Assembly: GCA_019096065.1 (NCBI GenBank)
Contig: JAGUCH010000001.1
Span: forward strand, 14,508,001-14,572,000
DNA from: Paracyclopina nana
Lineage: Eukaryota > Arthropoda > Copepoda > Cyclopoida > Cyclopettidae
DNA length: 64,000 bases
Reading direction: 5' to 3'
Shown: positions 19,001 to 30,328 of the stretch, in pieces
Layout of the letters: each line of letters opens with the position of its first letter
Position numbering within the stretch: the first letter of the stretch is position 1
Notes under the pieces: generated by a model
Database searches by the model: none
What the model was told of the DNA's origin: nothing
Seen by the model: only the letters and a program-made list of their open reading frames with translations
Program-made: the position numbers and the translations under genes

Positions 19001-20557
19001 TGGTATTTCATGAATAGCAAAAACTACCCAGAAATGAACTGTCAGTGGTAATTGCAATGCCTTACTTATACACTGGGAGAAATGTTGAGCCCAAAAAGGG
19101 GAATATATTATCTTGCATGCTAAATTACCAAATTGATCCCTACAAATAGTGACGATTCAGGCAAATGTGTAAGCTGCTTCGAGAGCCCTGTATCTTTTTT
19201 TCGTAATGACCCACAGTGGTCGACAAAGGAAAAGGAAAAAACTCTTTATTTTTGGATTAACAAAAGGTGTAGGATTTCTTTTTCTGGCTGCATCCGAATC
19301 AGGAAACGGTTTTTGCTTATGCTGTTTAAGCTAAATTCAGGGAAAATGAGGGTAAATTGTGCGTATATTAAAGAATTGTAAATCTGCCGTTTTCGCCTCA
19401 CGCTACACAAAAACGAAACATTACTAAAAAAGGAATTACACAACTGATGTAAGGGTACAGTAATTGTTTAATTGTGTCATTCAAGAATTTGCAATTTTGT
19501 GTAATTTGTTTTGCTATACACGTTGAAGCTCATTTTCAGCCTAGTTAAATCCTCTAATTATGCATGATCGCTGCCAAAGCAAAGCTGAGATGATGGCTGG
19601 TAATTCGAGGTTCAAATGAAGCTCATTATTGTGAGTGAAATCACGCGGGCCAAATTGGGGTCATGGCAAATTCCACGAATATTGAGATAATGTGGCCAGA
19701 ATTTTCTAGCTAATTTTGGAGGATAACGCGCAGACAAATTGGAATGACATCCATAATATGATATGGCGCGGCCATTTTTTGCAGTGCGCTGAGGTAGATT
19801 ACACTAAAATGTAAACACAGTGGAGGAAACGCACTCTGACATGTACAATAACGCGCTGTCACATCAAATGTAGTAATTTGGAATTTGGAACCCGAGGAAT
19901 CATTATGAAGCAGAGGTGTATATACTGCTCCTGTTGTTGTGAGAAAGACGGGAAATAATGTAGACTTGTATTAATCTCAAATTAATGCCAGCATGACTTT
20001 GGGGGGCTTTTTCAGACCGTGAAATATCAAGGCGTTGGAAATAAATTATAGCAAAAGTGAGCGCTTAGAGTGATGTTTAGCAAAATTCCGAAAATCTCAT
20101 TGATCATGGAAAATTATTTTCCCCTGAGATCTGAGACGAATGGATTTTCTCTAAATTGTTTGTTTGCAGCTTTGGGCTGGATGTTTACGAGCATTTGCGT
20201 CGATTAAAACCTTAATAAATGGGCGACATTATGCGATTATCAGGTGGACGCACAAATAAATGTGCACGGAGGGGCAAGTGGGGAGGCAAAACTCGCGTTT
20301 TTCATTCAATGCTTTCCGTTCAGTGTCCCACTGTGGAGCTGAGGTGACACAATGGGTGCGGACCTCAGTAACTGGCCGAAAATTTCAGTCCCTGCTGCAA
20401 AACGAGAGAGATCCTCGGAAAACATGAATACACAACATCGAGGAGAAAAAAAACAACACGATTAATCATCATATTTTCGGCAATTAATTGAAAGCTGCTA
20501 GTTTTTTGCTCACAAGGCATTGCATTTCTACACTTGCGCCTGTGCATGTAGTCAAAC
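16098..20557. other. Intergenic, no gene seen
   Basis: AT-rich, apparently non-coding sequence between the BEL/Pao element and the MITE. It contains a short alternating CG tract near 17369 and a (TGC)8 run. No frame longer than about 80 codons, and none with a domain I recognise. Confidence 0.5.
18912..18937. repeat. (TGC)8 microsatellite
   Basis: Eight TGC units in non-coding sequence. Confidence 0.9.
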
Positions 20558-20560
20558 TTA

Positions 20561-20969
20561 TGCCCTGTTCATGTAGTAAGAATGCCTTAAGGTATGGAAA
20601 AAATTGTCGTAGGGAAAAGTGAATCTGTTGCTGACTGCCACTAGCTACGAGTTCAGCTTGAGGCCGAGCAGCGTTTTTAATGGCAATTTTTGTTATTTTG
20701 TCTCATGGTTTTCAGCATATTTATGTACAAACTATCTTTCATCACATTTCTTTGATAAAAGATGAAATTTAATTGGCAATTTTGCTCAAAAGGACTAAAA
20801 TGTGGAGCACTTAATAGCCAAAATTAGATTTGTTTACTTTTAAAATGGCTTAAAGTCGAACTGATTTTTTAGTATCAGCTGGCACTTGCCATAAGACAAT
20901 TTTTCTCCTTTCCTTGAGGTGTTTTTCGTGCATTTTCCTAAGGAGTTTGGGGCGTACATGAACAGGACA
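20561..20969. mobile_element. MITE with TTA duplications, PIF/Harbinger-like
   Basis: 409 bp with terminal inverted repeats: TGCCCTGTTCATGTA at the left end and, on the other strand of the right end, TGTCCTGTTCATGTA (14 of 15 match). TTA flanks both sides (20558-20560 and 20970-20972). A 3-bp TTA target duplication together with a CCTGTT-type terminus is typical of Tourist/Harbinger MITEs. There is no coding capacity inside. It lies 15 bp from the small LTR element. Confidence 0.72.
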
Positions 20970-20984
20970 TTAGCCTGGCCCCAA

Positions 20985-21218
20985 TGTTATGGTCTGGTCG
21001 ACCCTAGCACAGTATATAAGTTTGGTCTACCCTAGTCTCTCAATGCTGAAACTTCAGCTCAGCTCAGCCACATCACCCGATTTCTAGTCAGTGTACCCTG
21101 AGATTTACAATGAATTAAACACGTGTTTCTTTACCCACGAGTAGTGGACCCATTTTCATATACATTAACCTTGTCATTTTACCGTAATTTCACCATGTTG
21201 GCTACGCTGGCCATAACA
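20985..21218 (+). repeat. 5' LTR of the small element, 234 bp
   Basis: Begins TGTTATGGTCTGG and ends GGCCATAACA. It looks identical to the right copy by eye, so the insertion is recent. It contains a TATA box. Confidence 0.93.
21013..21020 (+). promoter_or_regulatory. TATA box in the small-element LTR
   Basis: TATATAAG about 28 bases into the LTR; a start about 30 bases on, near 21045, would make a short U3. Confidence 0.6.
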
Positions 21219-21220
21219 AC

Positions 21221-21229
21221 TGGTGACCC
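21221..21229 (+). promoter_or_regulatory. Primer-binding site, partial match to tRNA-Trp
   Basis: TGGTGACCC, two bases after the 5' LTR. It matches the first nine positions complementary to the CCA-bearing 3' end of animal tRNA-Trp, then diverges. The BEL/Pao element here uses tRNA-Lys instead. Confidence 0.6.
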
Positions 21230-21379
21230 ATCTTTGGGGCTCTGAACCCACCCCTTGGAACCCTATTGTTGGACCCCTCTCGTGCTCAAAAATGAGAATT
21301 CAAGATGGAGGACCTCCCTCAAAATCAGGCCGGTTTTCGGCCTTTGTCCCCAACCTGCCACATCTGGCGATTGTCTTGC

Positions 21380-21900
21380 GCACCTTGAAGCATCTGCCGC
21401 ACCCGGCAGCGTCTGCTGCTCCTGGCAGCCTCTGCTGCACCCGGCAGCGTCTGCTGTATCCGGCAGCGTCAGCTGCACCTGGCAGCGTCTGCCGAACCTC
21501 GGAGCAACTGCCGCACCGCAGAGCAACGTCTCCCGCACCTGGCAGCAATGTCTCGGGCCGCACCTGGCAGCGATGTCTCGGGCCGCACCTGGCAGCGACA
21601 ACTCCCGCGCCTAGGCGCAACTCCCGCACCTGAGGGCAACTTCAGCACCTGGCAACGACGTCTCATGCACCCGGCAGCGATGTCTTTCGCACCTGGCAGC
21701 GACGTCTCGGGCACCCGGCAGCAATGTCTTCCGCACCTGGTAGTAGCGACGTCTCACGCACCAGGCAGCGATGTCTCCTGCAGCCTGCAGTGATGTCTCC
21801 CGCACCTGGCGGCGATTCCCGCACCCCGCACCCGGCAACTGACTCCTGCATCTCGGAGCGTCTCCCGCACCTGCCAGCGATGTCTCCCGCACCTGGCAGC
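21380..21900. repeat. Degenerate GC-rich minisatellite
   Basis: About twenty imperfect repeats of a unit close to CGCACCTGGCAGCGATGTCTC (shorter GCACCCGGCAGCGTCTG-type units at the left). The GC richness removes stop codons in several frames on both strands, giving spurious open frames. Confidence 0.85.
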
Positions 21901-21946
21901 ATATCGTGCACCATGCTGCGTGGTTTGCCGCTCACTGCAGCAGTTT

Positions 21947-22030
21947 GCCTGCCTTCCAGCGGCCGTGCCTGCCTTCCAGCGGCCTTGCTTGCCTTCCAGC
22001 GGCCTTGCCTGCCTTCCAGTGACCTTGCCT
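21947..22030. repeat. 20-bp tandem repeat, four units
   Basis: Four near-identical 20-bp units of the form GCCTGCCTTCCAGCGGCCTT starting at 21947, 21967, 21987 and 22007, then decaying. Confidence 0.88.
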
Positions 22031-22430
22031 GCTTGCCTACTTGCTGTCTAGGCTGCCTCCTAGGGGCCAGCTGCATTCACTACCTACCTCTACAGTGGTC
22101 TTGTCTGCTTCTCACTGGCCTTAGGGTGCCTCCCTTTACATTTTGATGAAGCTTTGCTAGATCTGGCTTGTCAGTCATTCAGAGTGTGACCTTGTTTCGA
22201 ACATGCACCTAGAAGTGTGGAACCTCTTATGTCAGCTCTAGCTCTGCCTGGTGACCTGGGAGGCGATCTTGCCTGAGACTGCACCACAAGACCACAACCC
22301 ATTGACCTGAACTCCAACATTGTCCTTACCAATTGCCTTCCAATGGGGGGACATGCATGCTATTTGTGTTGGAGGCCAATTCGGGCCTTCACATTGGCGT
22401 GGCCTTTGTTACGGCCTCTCATTGTCCTCC

Positions 22431-22442
22431 AAGGGGGGACTC
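22431..22442 (+). promoter_or_regulatory. Polypurine tract of the small element
   Basis: AAGGGGGGACTC immediately before the 3' LTR. Confidence 0.85.
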
Positions 22443-22676
22443 TGTTATGGTCTGGTCGACCCTAGCACAGTATATAAGTTTGGTCTACCCTAGTCTCTCA
22501 ATGCTGAAACTTCAGCTCAGCTCAGCCACATCACCCGATTTCTAGTCAGTGTACCCTGAGATTTACAATGAATTAAACACGTGTTTCTTTACCCACGAGT
22601 AGTGGACCCATTTTCATATACATTAACCTTGTCATTTTACCGTAATTTCACCATGTTGGCTACGCTGGCCATAACA
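22443..22676 (+). repeat. 3' LTR of the small element, 234 bp
   Basis: Same sequence as 20985-21218, preceded directly by the polypurine tract. Confidence 0.93.
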
Positions 22677-22680
22677 CCAA

Positions 22681-25595
22681 CTTGTACGATCTGTAATAAA
22701 TAAAAATTAGAATGAATCAGGACTGTTTAAGCCCTCATTTGCGGTGATGGCCACAAGAGCAAATGTGATGTTCAGCAGCAATAATGAAAAAACTGCCTTT
22801 TCATAGAAACACCTGAGGAAAACACGTGTCTTTTGGTGGCAAGCACTCCTCGCTCTCGCGTAATGCGAAAAAGAGTAAATATGCTAATCAAGTTAAGAGC
22901 TAGCCTTGTCGGTTTTTGGCCATTAACCACTCATTTTCGGCACTTGTTAGCAAGTAATGACATGGTGATCATGTGACAATCACACTGATTTTCATTTACT
23001 ATCTGACAGCAGAATGCAGAGAACAACTGCATTTTCTTCGTTCATATATGCTAGTACGTTGATAATTTCTCATTATGCAATATGCTGCTTTTTTCCTTAC
23101 TTGTTCAGTTATCCGTCGGTGATCCCATTACTCTTCTTATGTGACTTAGGTAGAGAGCCAGCAAGAGTATTATGACAGGATATCGCGAGGATCTAATAAT
23201 GAGAGCTGGAGATGAGCTATTGGGTTCCTTTTGGCCATGATGCCGTTATTAATTTATGCAGTCGCTGCCCAAGGGATCGACCCTCTTGCGCATGAATGCT
23301 TACACACATCTCATGTATATAGTGCGCGTATACGTACATATACATAAATGTAATAATCATCTTTAGCTGGTGCTGCGATGAGTGAAGCTACTGCTATCAA
23401 GGCAGGCTCTGACACAAGTGATTACAGTCAATTAATGCCTGCAGCAGTTGACGTTTTGACACCACTAGCTCCTGCTTCCTATTACTACGCGCACAGCTGA
23501 TGGACAGGGAGAAAAAATGAATCATCAAAATGATACACTATACAGAGTACTGCTACTATAGTAGAGAGTAATTGGGCCAAAAAGTATCGGCAATTGGCTT
23601 CAGATGACAGTACTCGTTAACGAGGCTTAAGTACACACTGAGGAGCAGTTCAGATGTCAGAGCCTGTCCTTAATGAAAGCTGCCTTCACGTGGTGGTGGC
23701 CAATGCTGATTCCTTATTCAATTAAGCAATATTGACGCGCGCGCATACTTTTGATCCTGCGGGCACTAATTGATAAATGCAGCATTGCACAGCAGTGAAG
23801 GTAGTAGTTGTAATCTATAGAAAGTTCCTGCCTAATGAATGAACTTCTTATTTCATCTAGTACTATTCATCATGATTAAGGGCGGGCTTGGAAGAAGTTT
23901 TTGAGATTGTATCTTATTGTGAGGAGCCTAGAGTAGATCCAGTCCAAAGCTCACTTCTTGAGTTGTGCTGTAGAGTACTCAATTGAGAGCCAATCCTACT
24001 TAGCTCTGGCTAATTTATAATGTGCGATCCAATCCGAAAAGTGTACTTAATGAAGAGTGCTGCAGAAAAAACCGGACCAAAACTCAAGCCTACTTCAACA
24101 TGTATCATAAATGATCACTCTAATATTTTTTTTCAGTTAGAATTGATGACGCAAATATTTCGGACGAGCGATTGATCCGAGTTTTTAATCTGACATGAGA
24201 GGATCTTCTTCCCGTGAATGTTGTCAGAAAAAATGTTGAGAGGGCCATTGAAGCTCGTTTTATTGGACATTTTCAACTGAAGCTGATCAATTTACAATAT
24301 ACTACTATACTAGTATGTTAAAAGCGACGAAGAAGAGCTTTGAAGAAGAGGTGGAGTGCCTGAATTTCATCATCATTCCTGAATACACTGAATAATTGTC
24401 ACATGATAACACTCCGCCCAGATTACTCAGTCATGATTCAAGAAAAGAATAATTCACCAGACACTAATTCATCTTCACGACCACCATATATGCAGAGAAC
24501 GATTTTTTCACTCATCTGGGGGTCGGCCGGCCCAAAAGTTTCCTTCGTACAAAAAGCTACTATTTGAAAAATCTGTAAGCAGATGCATGGTCTTGCAGCC
24601 TGATATTAAAGGAGCAGCTTTACCCCGACGTGCTTTTTTGCTCATCATAATCGTACACAAAAGGTTGCTCATCAGAGACACATTCGAAAAGCACGAGCCA
24701 GATATCTCAAGAGCGGGTGGCTCCACCTTAGGAAATCTCACATGTATATCAGCTGATGGCTATGGCCTCTTGACCTCATCTTCTCATTTTCTGTCCATCT
24801 AGGCAAGAATGTGAAACTACAAATTAAAATCTTTCTTCCTTTTCAAATGGATAAAAAGTTGCCCATGAAGATGAATGCACGCTGTTCTCAAGATGAACGC
24901 CCACTTTTCAGACTCTCTTCTTCTTGGCATAATTAGATGGCATGGCCTCTATATATACTGCTGGATTCAAATAAAGCCAGCGTTTACCGCCTTGACATAA
25001 CTTTGGATTTTTGTCATTATTTAATCTTGCGCCGATGCAGTCGTAATATTAGCCACCATTCATTAGAATGTTTTCAGAATTCCTCTCAATACAGATGAAA
25101 AATGCCTTTTTCGCAATTATTGCATGAATAGGAAACAACTCCCATTCAAAAGAGATCGTGAGTTTAATTGAAAAATGTTAGATTTGTTTTTATCACCTTG
25201 GAATTTTGTACAAGTCATAATTGTATATGAATTGATTTCACTCGTGGCTAGCCTGCAGGTAGGTTAGTATAATTTTCGTTTATAGTAGAGTGTCATGATT
25301 TGGAAGAAATGCCTATTTATTGGCTTCAAATGCTGCCTTGATTTTCCAAATTTTATTGCCTTCGGTTTGCAGTTAGCCTGCGGTAAACGCAGCCAGCCAG
25401 GCCGGAAAAAAAGCTAGCTGCCATGCAATTCGTGAAGCTGCTCTGAAGCTTGGCTGAGGCGGCCTAAATTTGATCTAATTCCTTGCTCATGAGTCAACTT
25501 TTGAATTGCATTCCAAGCAGCAGAGGGAAAAGTGCGCATTCCATTTTTAAGGTGAAACGAGACGTAGGTGATGTAGAGTAGTAGTACGTAGCTTT
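22681..25595. other. Intergenic downstream of zfh2, no gene seen
   Basis: AT-rich with scattered short frames of no recognisable content. No tRNA, exon or complete repeat stood out. Confidence 0.45.
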
Positions 25596-25601
25596 TTTAT
25601 T
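25596..25601 (-). promoter_or_regulatory. Candidate polyadenylation signal of zfh2
   Basis: AATAAA on the minus strand about 570 bp after the zfh2 stop codon; the first canonical hexamer I found downstream. It would give a 3' UTR of about 0.6 kb. Confidence 0.4.
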
Positions 25602-26168
25602 GTTGTTCTTTACATTATACAGTATGCATAATAACAAATCACAGCTTATGAAAAGATTCTTCAAGATTATTTCCACTATGATGAATAATGGTGTGTAGTA
25701 ATTAGTAAAATGAATGTATACAGCTGCAGTTGATCAGCAGAGGTGGAGGTTTGTCATAGCTAAAAAACACTATTTTGTTGTTTTAATAATAATTATATTT
25801 ATAGCTTATTTGTTGCGTAGCCAAGATCGGGGGAAGGGTGGATCGAGAGGGTCAAATTAGTAACTTACATTTACATATCACACAGCTCTGGTTGTTCACA
25901 CACACTTTGGATGATTCTATGCTGTAATAGTAGTAGTAGATGCCCAAAAGGGAGGGAGAGAGAGGGAGCCATATAAAGTAGTTTTTCTCTCTCAAAAATG
26001 CCTTCTTACACTACGCTGTCAATGGAGGGAGGGCATTATTACCATAAGAGATGTGAATCACCCAGAATTAGCTGCTGCAGCAGGAACTTTACATTGAATA
26101 GTGAATTGGATCACATCTAAACATAGATAAATAGTAGTAGTACGTAGTAGTATGGCAAGAAGTCTTCT

Positions 26169-28999
26169 TTACACTTGCATTAACATCCTCGGATTTTGTC
26201 TGGCTGGAATGTCAATGAGTTCATGGCTGTTGTTCACTTGAGTCGTCATTTGGAGCATCGACGACAGGGCTGTCTGGTCTCCGCCAGGATTGGGAGAGCC
26301 GCCATTTTGATTACCACCACCCAGAGCAGCAGCTGCTTGAGCCATGGCACTGCCAGGGGATTCAGGGTCATACCTGCCCTGCTCCAGGGCCACCCTCAGG
26401 TGGTCCAGATGGGCCTTGGTGAACAAGTGGTCCTGAATGGCGAACCTCTGGCCGAAGGTGAATCCAGGGCAGACCACACAGTGGTCCGGAGGGCAGGGTG
26501 GATCAGGTTCCCTGCCAGTGGCCTGTTGCAGTTGGAGCCTGGCTCGCTTCTCTTTAGCCCTGGCGTTCTGGAACCACACTTGGACCACTCGCTTTTGCAG
26601 GCCAATTTCTCTGCCCAAGTTGGAGCACTCGGTCATCGTGGGCGTCTTGTAGGCCTCGAAGATGGCCTTCATCATCTTGACTTGAACGCCAGACATTTGG
26701 GTTCGGAATCGCTTGTTGTTGGACCCGCCGTTGCCCATAGTTGAGCCATCCATACTGATGTTGTTATGGTCCGAGTGCTCGCTGTTGTAGCCATCTTCGT
26801 TGCTAAAGGAGCTGGTCAAGTCCAAGGCCTGCTGGTGGTGATTGGGCGAGGACTGGTCGTTTGGGTAGTGTTGCTTCTGGTCGGCCAGGTCGTTCATGAA
26901 CCTCTTCATCGTGTCCTCGTAGTACTTCCTCATGGAGGTCTCAAACATGGAGGCTGCGTTGCTCACGGGTGTGTTGCTCGAGATGTTGTTCGAGTTCTCC
27001 TCGTAGGCCTCGTTTTCCTCCTCAGAGGACTCCACGGTGGGCAGGGCATCAATGTCCACGATGGAAGTGGGCTGGTCGGGGTGCTTGGTCGCCAGGTGAG
27101 CCTCCAAAGCCGTACGCACCTTGAAGAGCTCGGAGCAGAATGGACACCGCTTGCTGATGTTGTTCGATTTGGAGGTGAATTGGCCTTTCCTCTCGCGAGC
27201 TCTGGTGTTTTGAAACCAGACCTGCACGACTCTCTTGCGAAGGCCAACTTCAGCGGCAATTTGCTCCAGCATCTTCCGGCTAGGATTGCTTTCCACCTGG
27301 TATTTTTGGTATAAAAAATCCAGCTGCTCGGGCATGATTGTGGTTCGGAGCCTCTTCTGGCTCTCCTCGTCCATGTCTCCATCCTCGGAGAGCTTCCTTT
27401 TGTTGGAGGACGAAGTCGGAGAGCTAGCTAGGCTCTCCGACTCGTCAAATTCGTCCCCCGACACATCATGTTGGCTGCTTTGCAATTGTTGTTGCAACTG
27501 TTGGTGGTGCTGCTGCAAGGCTTGCGCTTGCTGCTGCAAAATGCCGAAAGGGGTGTGCGGGGGAAAATTCAATAAAGGGTTACTGCTGCCATGGCGCTCG
27601 TTGTCTTCATTCATGGCAGGAGATGTGATGCTCCTGTCGTCCACTCCTGCATCACTGGACCTGCTCTCTTCAGAGTGGGGAATCAAAGGTGGAGGCGGGC
27701 CCACAAATTGGGCTGCAGCCTGGGCAGCGGCCTTCTGGGCCTGAGCCGACCTCTTGGCATCCTCCTCCTTGTAGCAGTGCTGCTTCTGATGCCTGATCAA
27801 CTCGTAGTAGCGTTGAAACACCAACAGGCACTTTTTGCACTGATAGTTGCACCCAGAGGTCCTGGTGAACCTGCCCGAAGCCTCGTCACCCTCATTGCTG
27901 CTGCTGGTCTCAGCGGGAGGCTGGTTTTCGTAGATTTTTCTCGCTTTCTGCCTGGCATTTTGAAACCAGACAACAATCACCCTGGGACTGAGGCCTAGCA
28001 GTTTGGACAGATACTCCAAATCGTCATCTTTGGGGTAAGCGTTGTTCTCGAAGAACTCTTGCAGCACCTTGATTTGGTAATCAGTGAACCTGGTCCGGTT
28101 GGCCCTCTTGCCTTGGGTGGATCCCACAGATTGTGGGCTTTGGGGCCGGGGGTTCTGCCTGGCGAGGGTGTTCAAATAGTCGGGCATGGGCGGGGTGGTG
28201 GGAAGGCTGCATGTCGTCATCGGAAAGGCTGGAAAATTTGGCAGCAGAGGCGGAGGCTGACCTCCAGGGCCAGCAAGGGCGCCTGGAGTCAAGTGCGTAC
28301 CCAGCAGCCTGGACAGGGTGAGCCCTGCCTCTGCCATGGTGGAGGAACAATTGGTTTCACTCACGGATGTTGATGATGTTGCCGTTGTTGTCATCGTAGT
28401 AATAGGAACTTTGTTGTTGGCATTTGCATTAGTGGTAACAATAGGATTATTCTGTTCTGACTTAATAGTAGTTTTCTCCTTTTCAGCTGACTCCTTTTTT
28501 GCCGTCTCTTGCCTGATGTACTCTTCCTGGTCGGTGGCCTCGAGAGGGGTGACTTTGGGCTCGCCAGTCTTCTCATATTCCTCCAAGTTGAGCTTGGTGC
28601 TGGGAGGGTTGTTGAAGTTGTATGGCGAGTCTTTGTTCTTTTGTCGCTCTTTGAACAGGGTGTTACGGAACCAGTGCTTAATCACTTTCAAAGGCAGGCC
28701 AGTTTGCTGGGCCATTTTGTTCAGCGTGTCTTCAGCCGGCGAGTTGTTGATGTCAAAGTTGGCTCGCAGGATCTTCAATTGATCATCCGAGATTCGGGTG
28801 CGTGCCCTCTTGCCTGGCTCTTGGTTGAGGGGCTGCTGAGGCAGCATGAGGCCCCCAGGAGCGTCAGGTCGGCCCATGGAGAAATTGGGAGGTCCTCCCG
28901 GGAACGGCATGAGAGACTTGCCAGAGTCTTGGCTCATCTGGGTCATGCTGGGAGGAGTTTGCCCGAGCAGGCCAATCATTTGAGCAATGCTTTTTGGAG

Positions 29000-29030
<31 letters not shown>

Positions 29031-30328
29031 GTCTCTGGCCGCACTCATCAAAGCAAGCAATTTAGGGTCCAGGCCTGCTCCTCCCTGGAAGAGAGGATTG
29101 GCTTGCAGCTGAGCCAACATGTCTTGCTGCTGCCCCCCACCAGACATTTGCTTCAAAAGATTAGGGGGAACGAGTGGAGGGTAGAGATTCATGGCAATCA
29201 GAGGGTTGAGGCCCTGCAATTGAGCCATTTGCTGAAACATGGGGTTCATTTGCTGAAGCTGTGCCCCCATCATGGCCCTTTGTAGCACTTCCTGCATGTC
29301 AGAAAAGCTTGGCTGCTGCTGCTGCTGTGGCCTACTGTCTTTGTCACTGCCAACGGAAGCGGGAGTGGCTGCTCGAGATTCATCTCCGCCATTGACTTTG
29401 CTGCTCGTGTCATCGGACTTGGCCTTTTTGGCATCGCTATGCCCCTCGTCCTCCTCACGTTGCCTCTTTTGCTGCATCTCGCTGAACTGCTTCACCAAGT
29501 CCAGGCCAACGTTTTGCAGGAGGAGATTTTTCAAGCCAGGCTTGTTGTCCTCTCCACCGGCCTCCGAGGTCGGCGTGGAGGTCAAATTGGAGAGCATGGG
29601 CAGGCTTTTGGCGAGATTCTTCATCATGGTCTCCTCATCAGTGGAGGGTGAGCTTGCTTCTCCCTTACCATGGGCCAAAAGGGACTGGATATTGGCTAGC
29701 GGGCTGCTCTGAGGTGAATGGCCAGTTCCTGGCGATGAGCTCCTCAGATTTGGCGATGTCTGCGGATTCGAGCTACCCGTGGAATTGAGGCTCTTGGGGC
29801 TCAGCAGCATGTCCGCAATCATCTTTTTGTGCTGCTCTTGCAGCTGCTGAGGCTCTGGCTGCTCAATCAAAGGCTTGCTCATGTCAATCTGGCCAGCCAT
29901 GATGAGCTCCTGCAACTTTGCTGCCTTGGTCTGGTGCAAAACCGACCTGATGTGAATGTCGAGCGTGGAGCCTTGGCTGTAGGCAACTTTGCAAATGTTG
30001 CACTTGAAGGGCTTGACCTCATCGTCGTCCTTCTTCTCTCCCCTGATGTTGCCCAGGAGGGCCTCCAGGGCGGAGCTTTTGGAGCTCTTTTCAGGCGTGG
30101 ACGAGGACTGCTGAGAAGAAGACGAGGTGGACTCTTGCATTGTCTTCTTGAGCCGGTGCAGGTGGCTGACGCTGTTGTAGTGCACTAGAAGGATGTTCTT
30201 CTGCGTGAACGACTCCTTACAGACGTCGCACTTGAATGGACGATTGGGGTCCATATACTTTTCCAAGCTATAGCTGAAGGACGCGGCCGAAGATTTCTTA
30301 TCCTCAGTCGAGCTATCTTGCGAGTCGC
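26169..30328 (-). other. zfh2: zfh2 coding exon 3 (last), four homeodomains
   Basis: A 4,160-nt exon carrying two C2H2 fingers, all four homeodomains, three further fingers and the stop codon TAA at 26169-26171. Confidence 0.95.

Larger units (their letters stand above)
20985..22676 (+). mobile_element. Small non-autonomous LTR element (TRIM-like), 1.7 kb
   Basis: Two 234-bp LTRs (20985-21218, 22443-22676), both TGTTATGG...CCATAACA, with a CCAA duplication on each side (20981-20984, 22677-22680). The internal 1,224 bp has a PBS-like site right after the left LTR and a polypurine tract right before the right LTR, but no gag, pol or env motif. GC-rich repeats fill much of the interior. It must rely on proteins of another element. 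The LTR start and polypurine tract closely match those of the BEL/Pao element in this window. Confidence 0.9.

Noticed and set aside
21223-22146. Several open frames of 80-140 codons on both strands in the small LTR element
   Set aside because: They arise because the GC-rich tandem repeats lack stop codons; all are repetitive and without domains, and occur in several frames at once.
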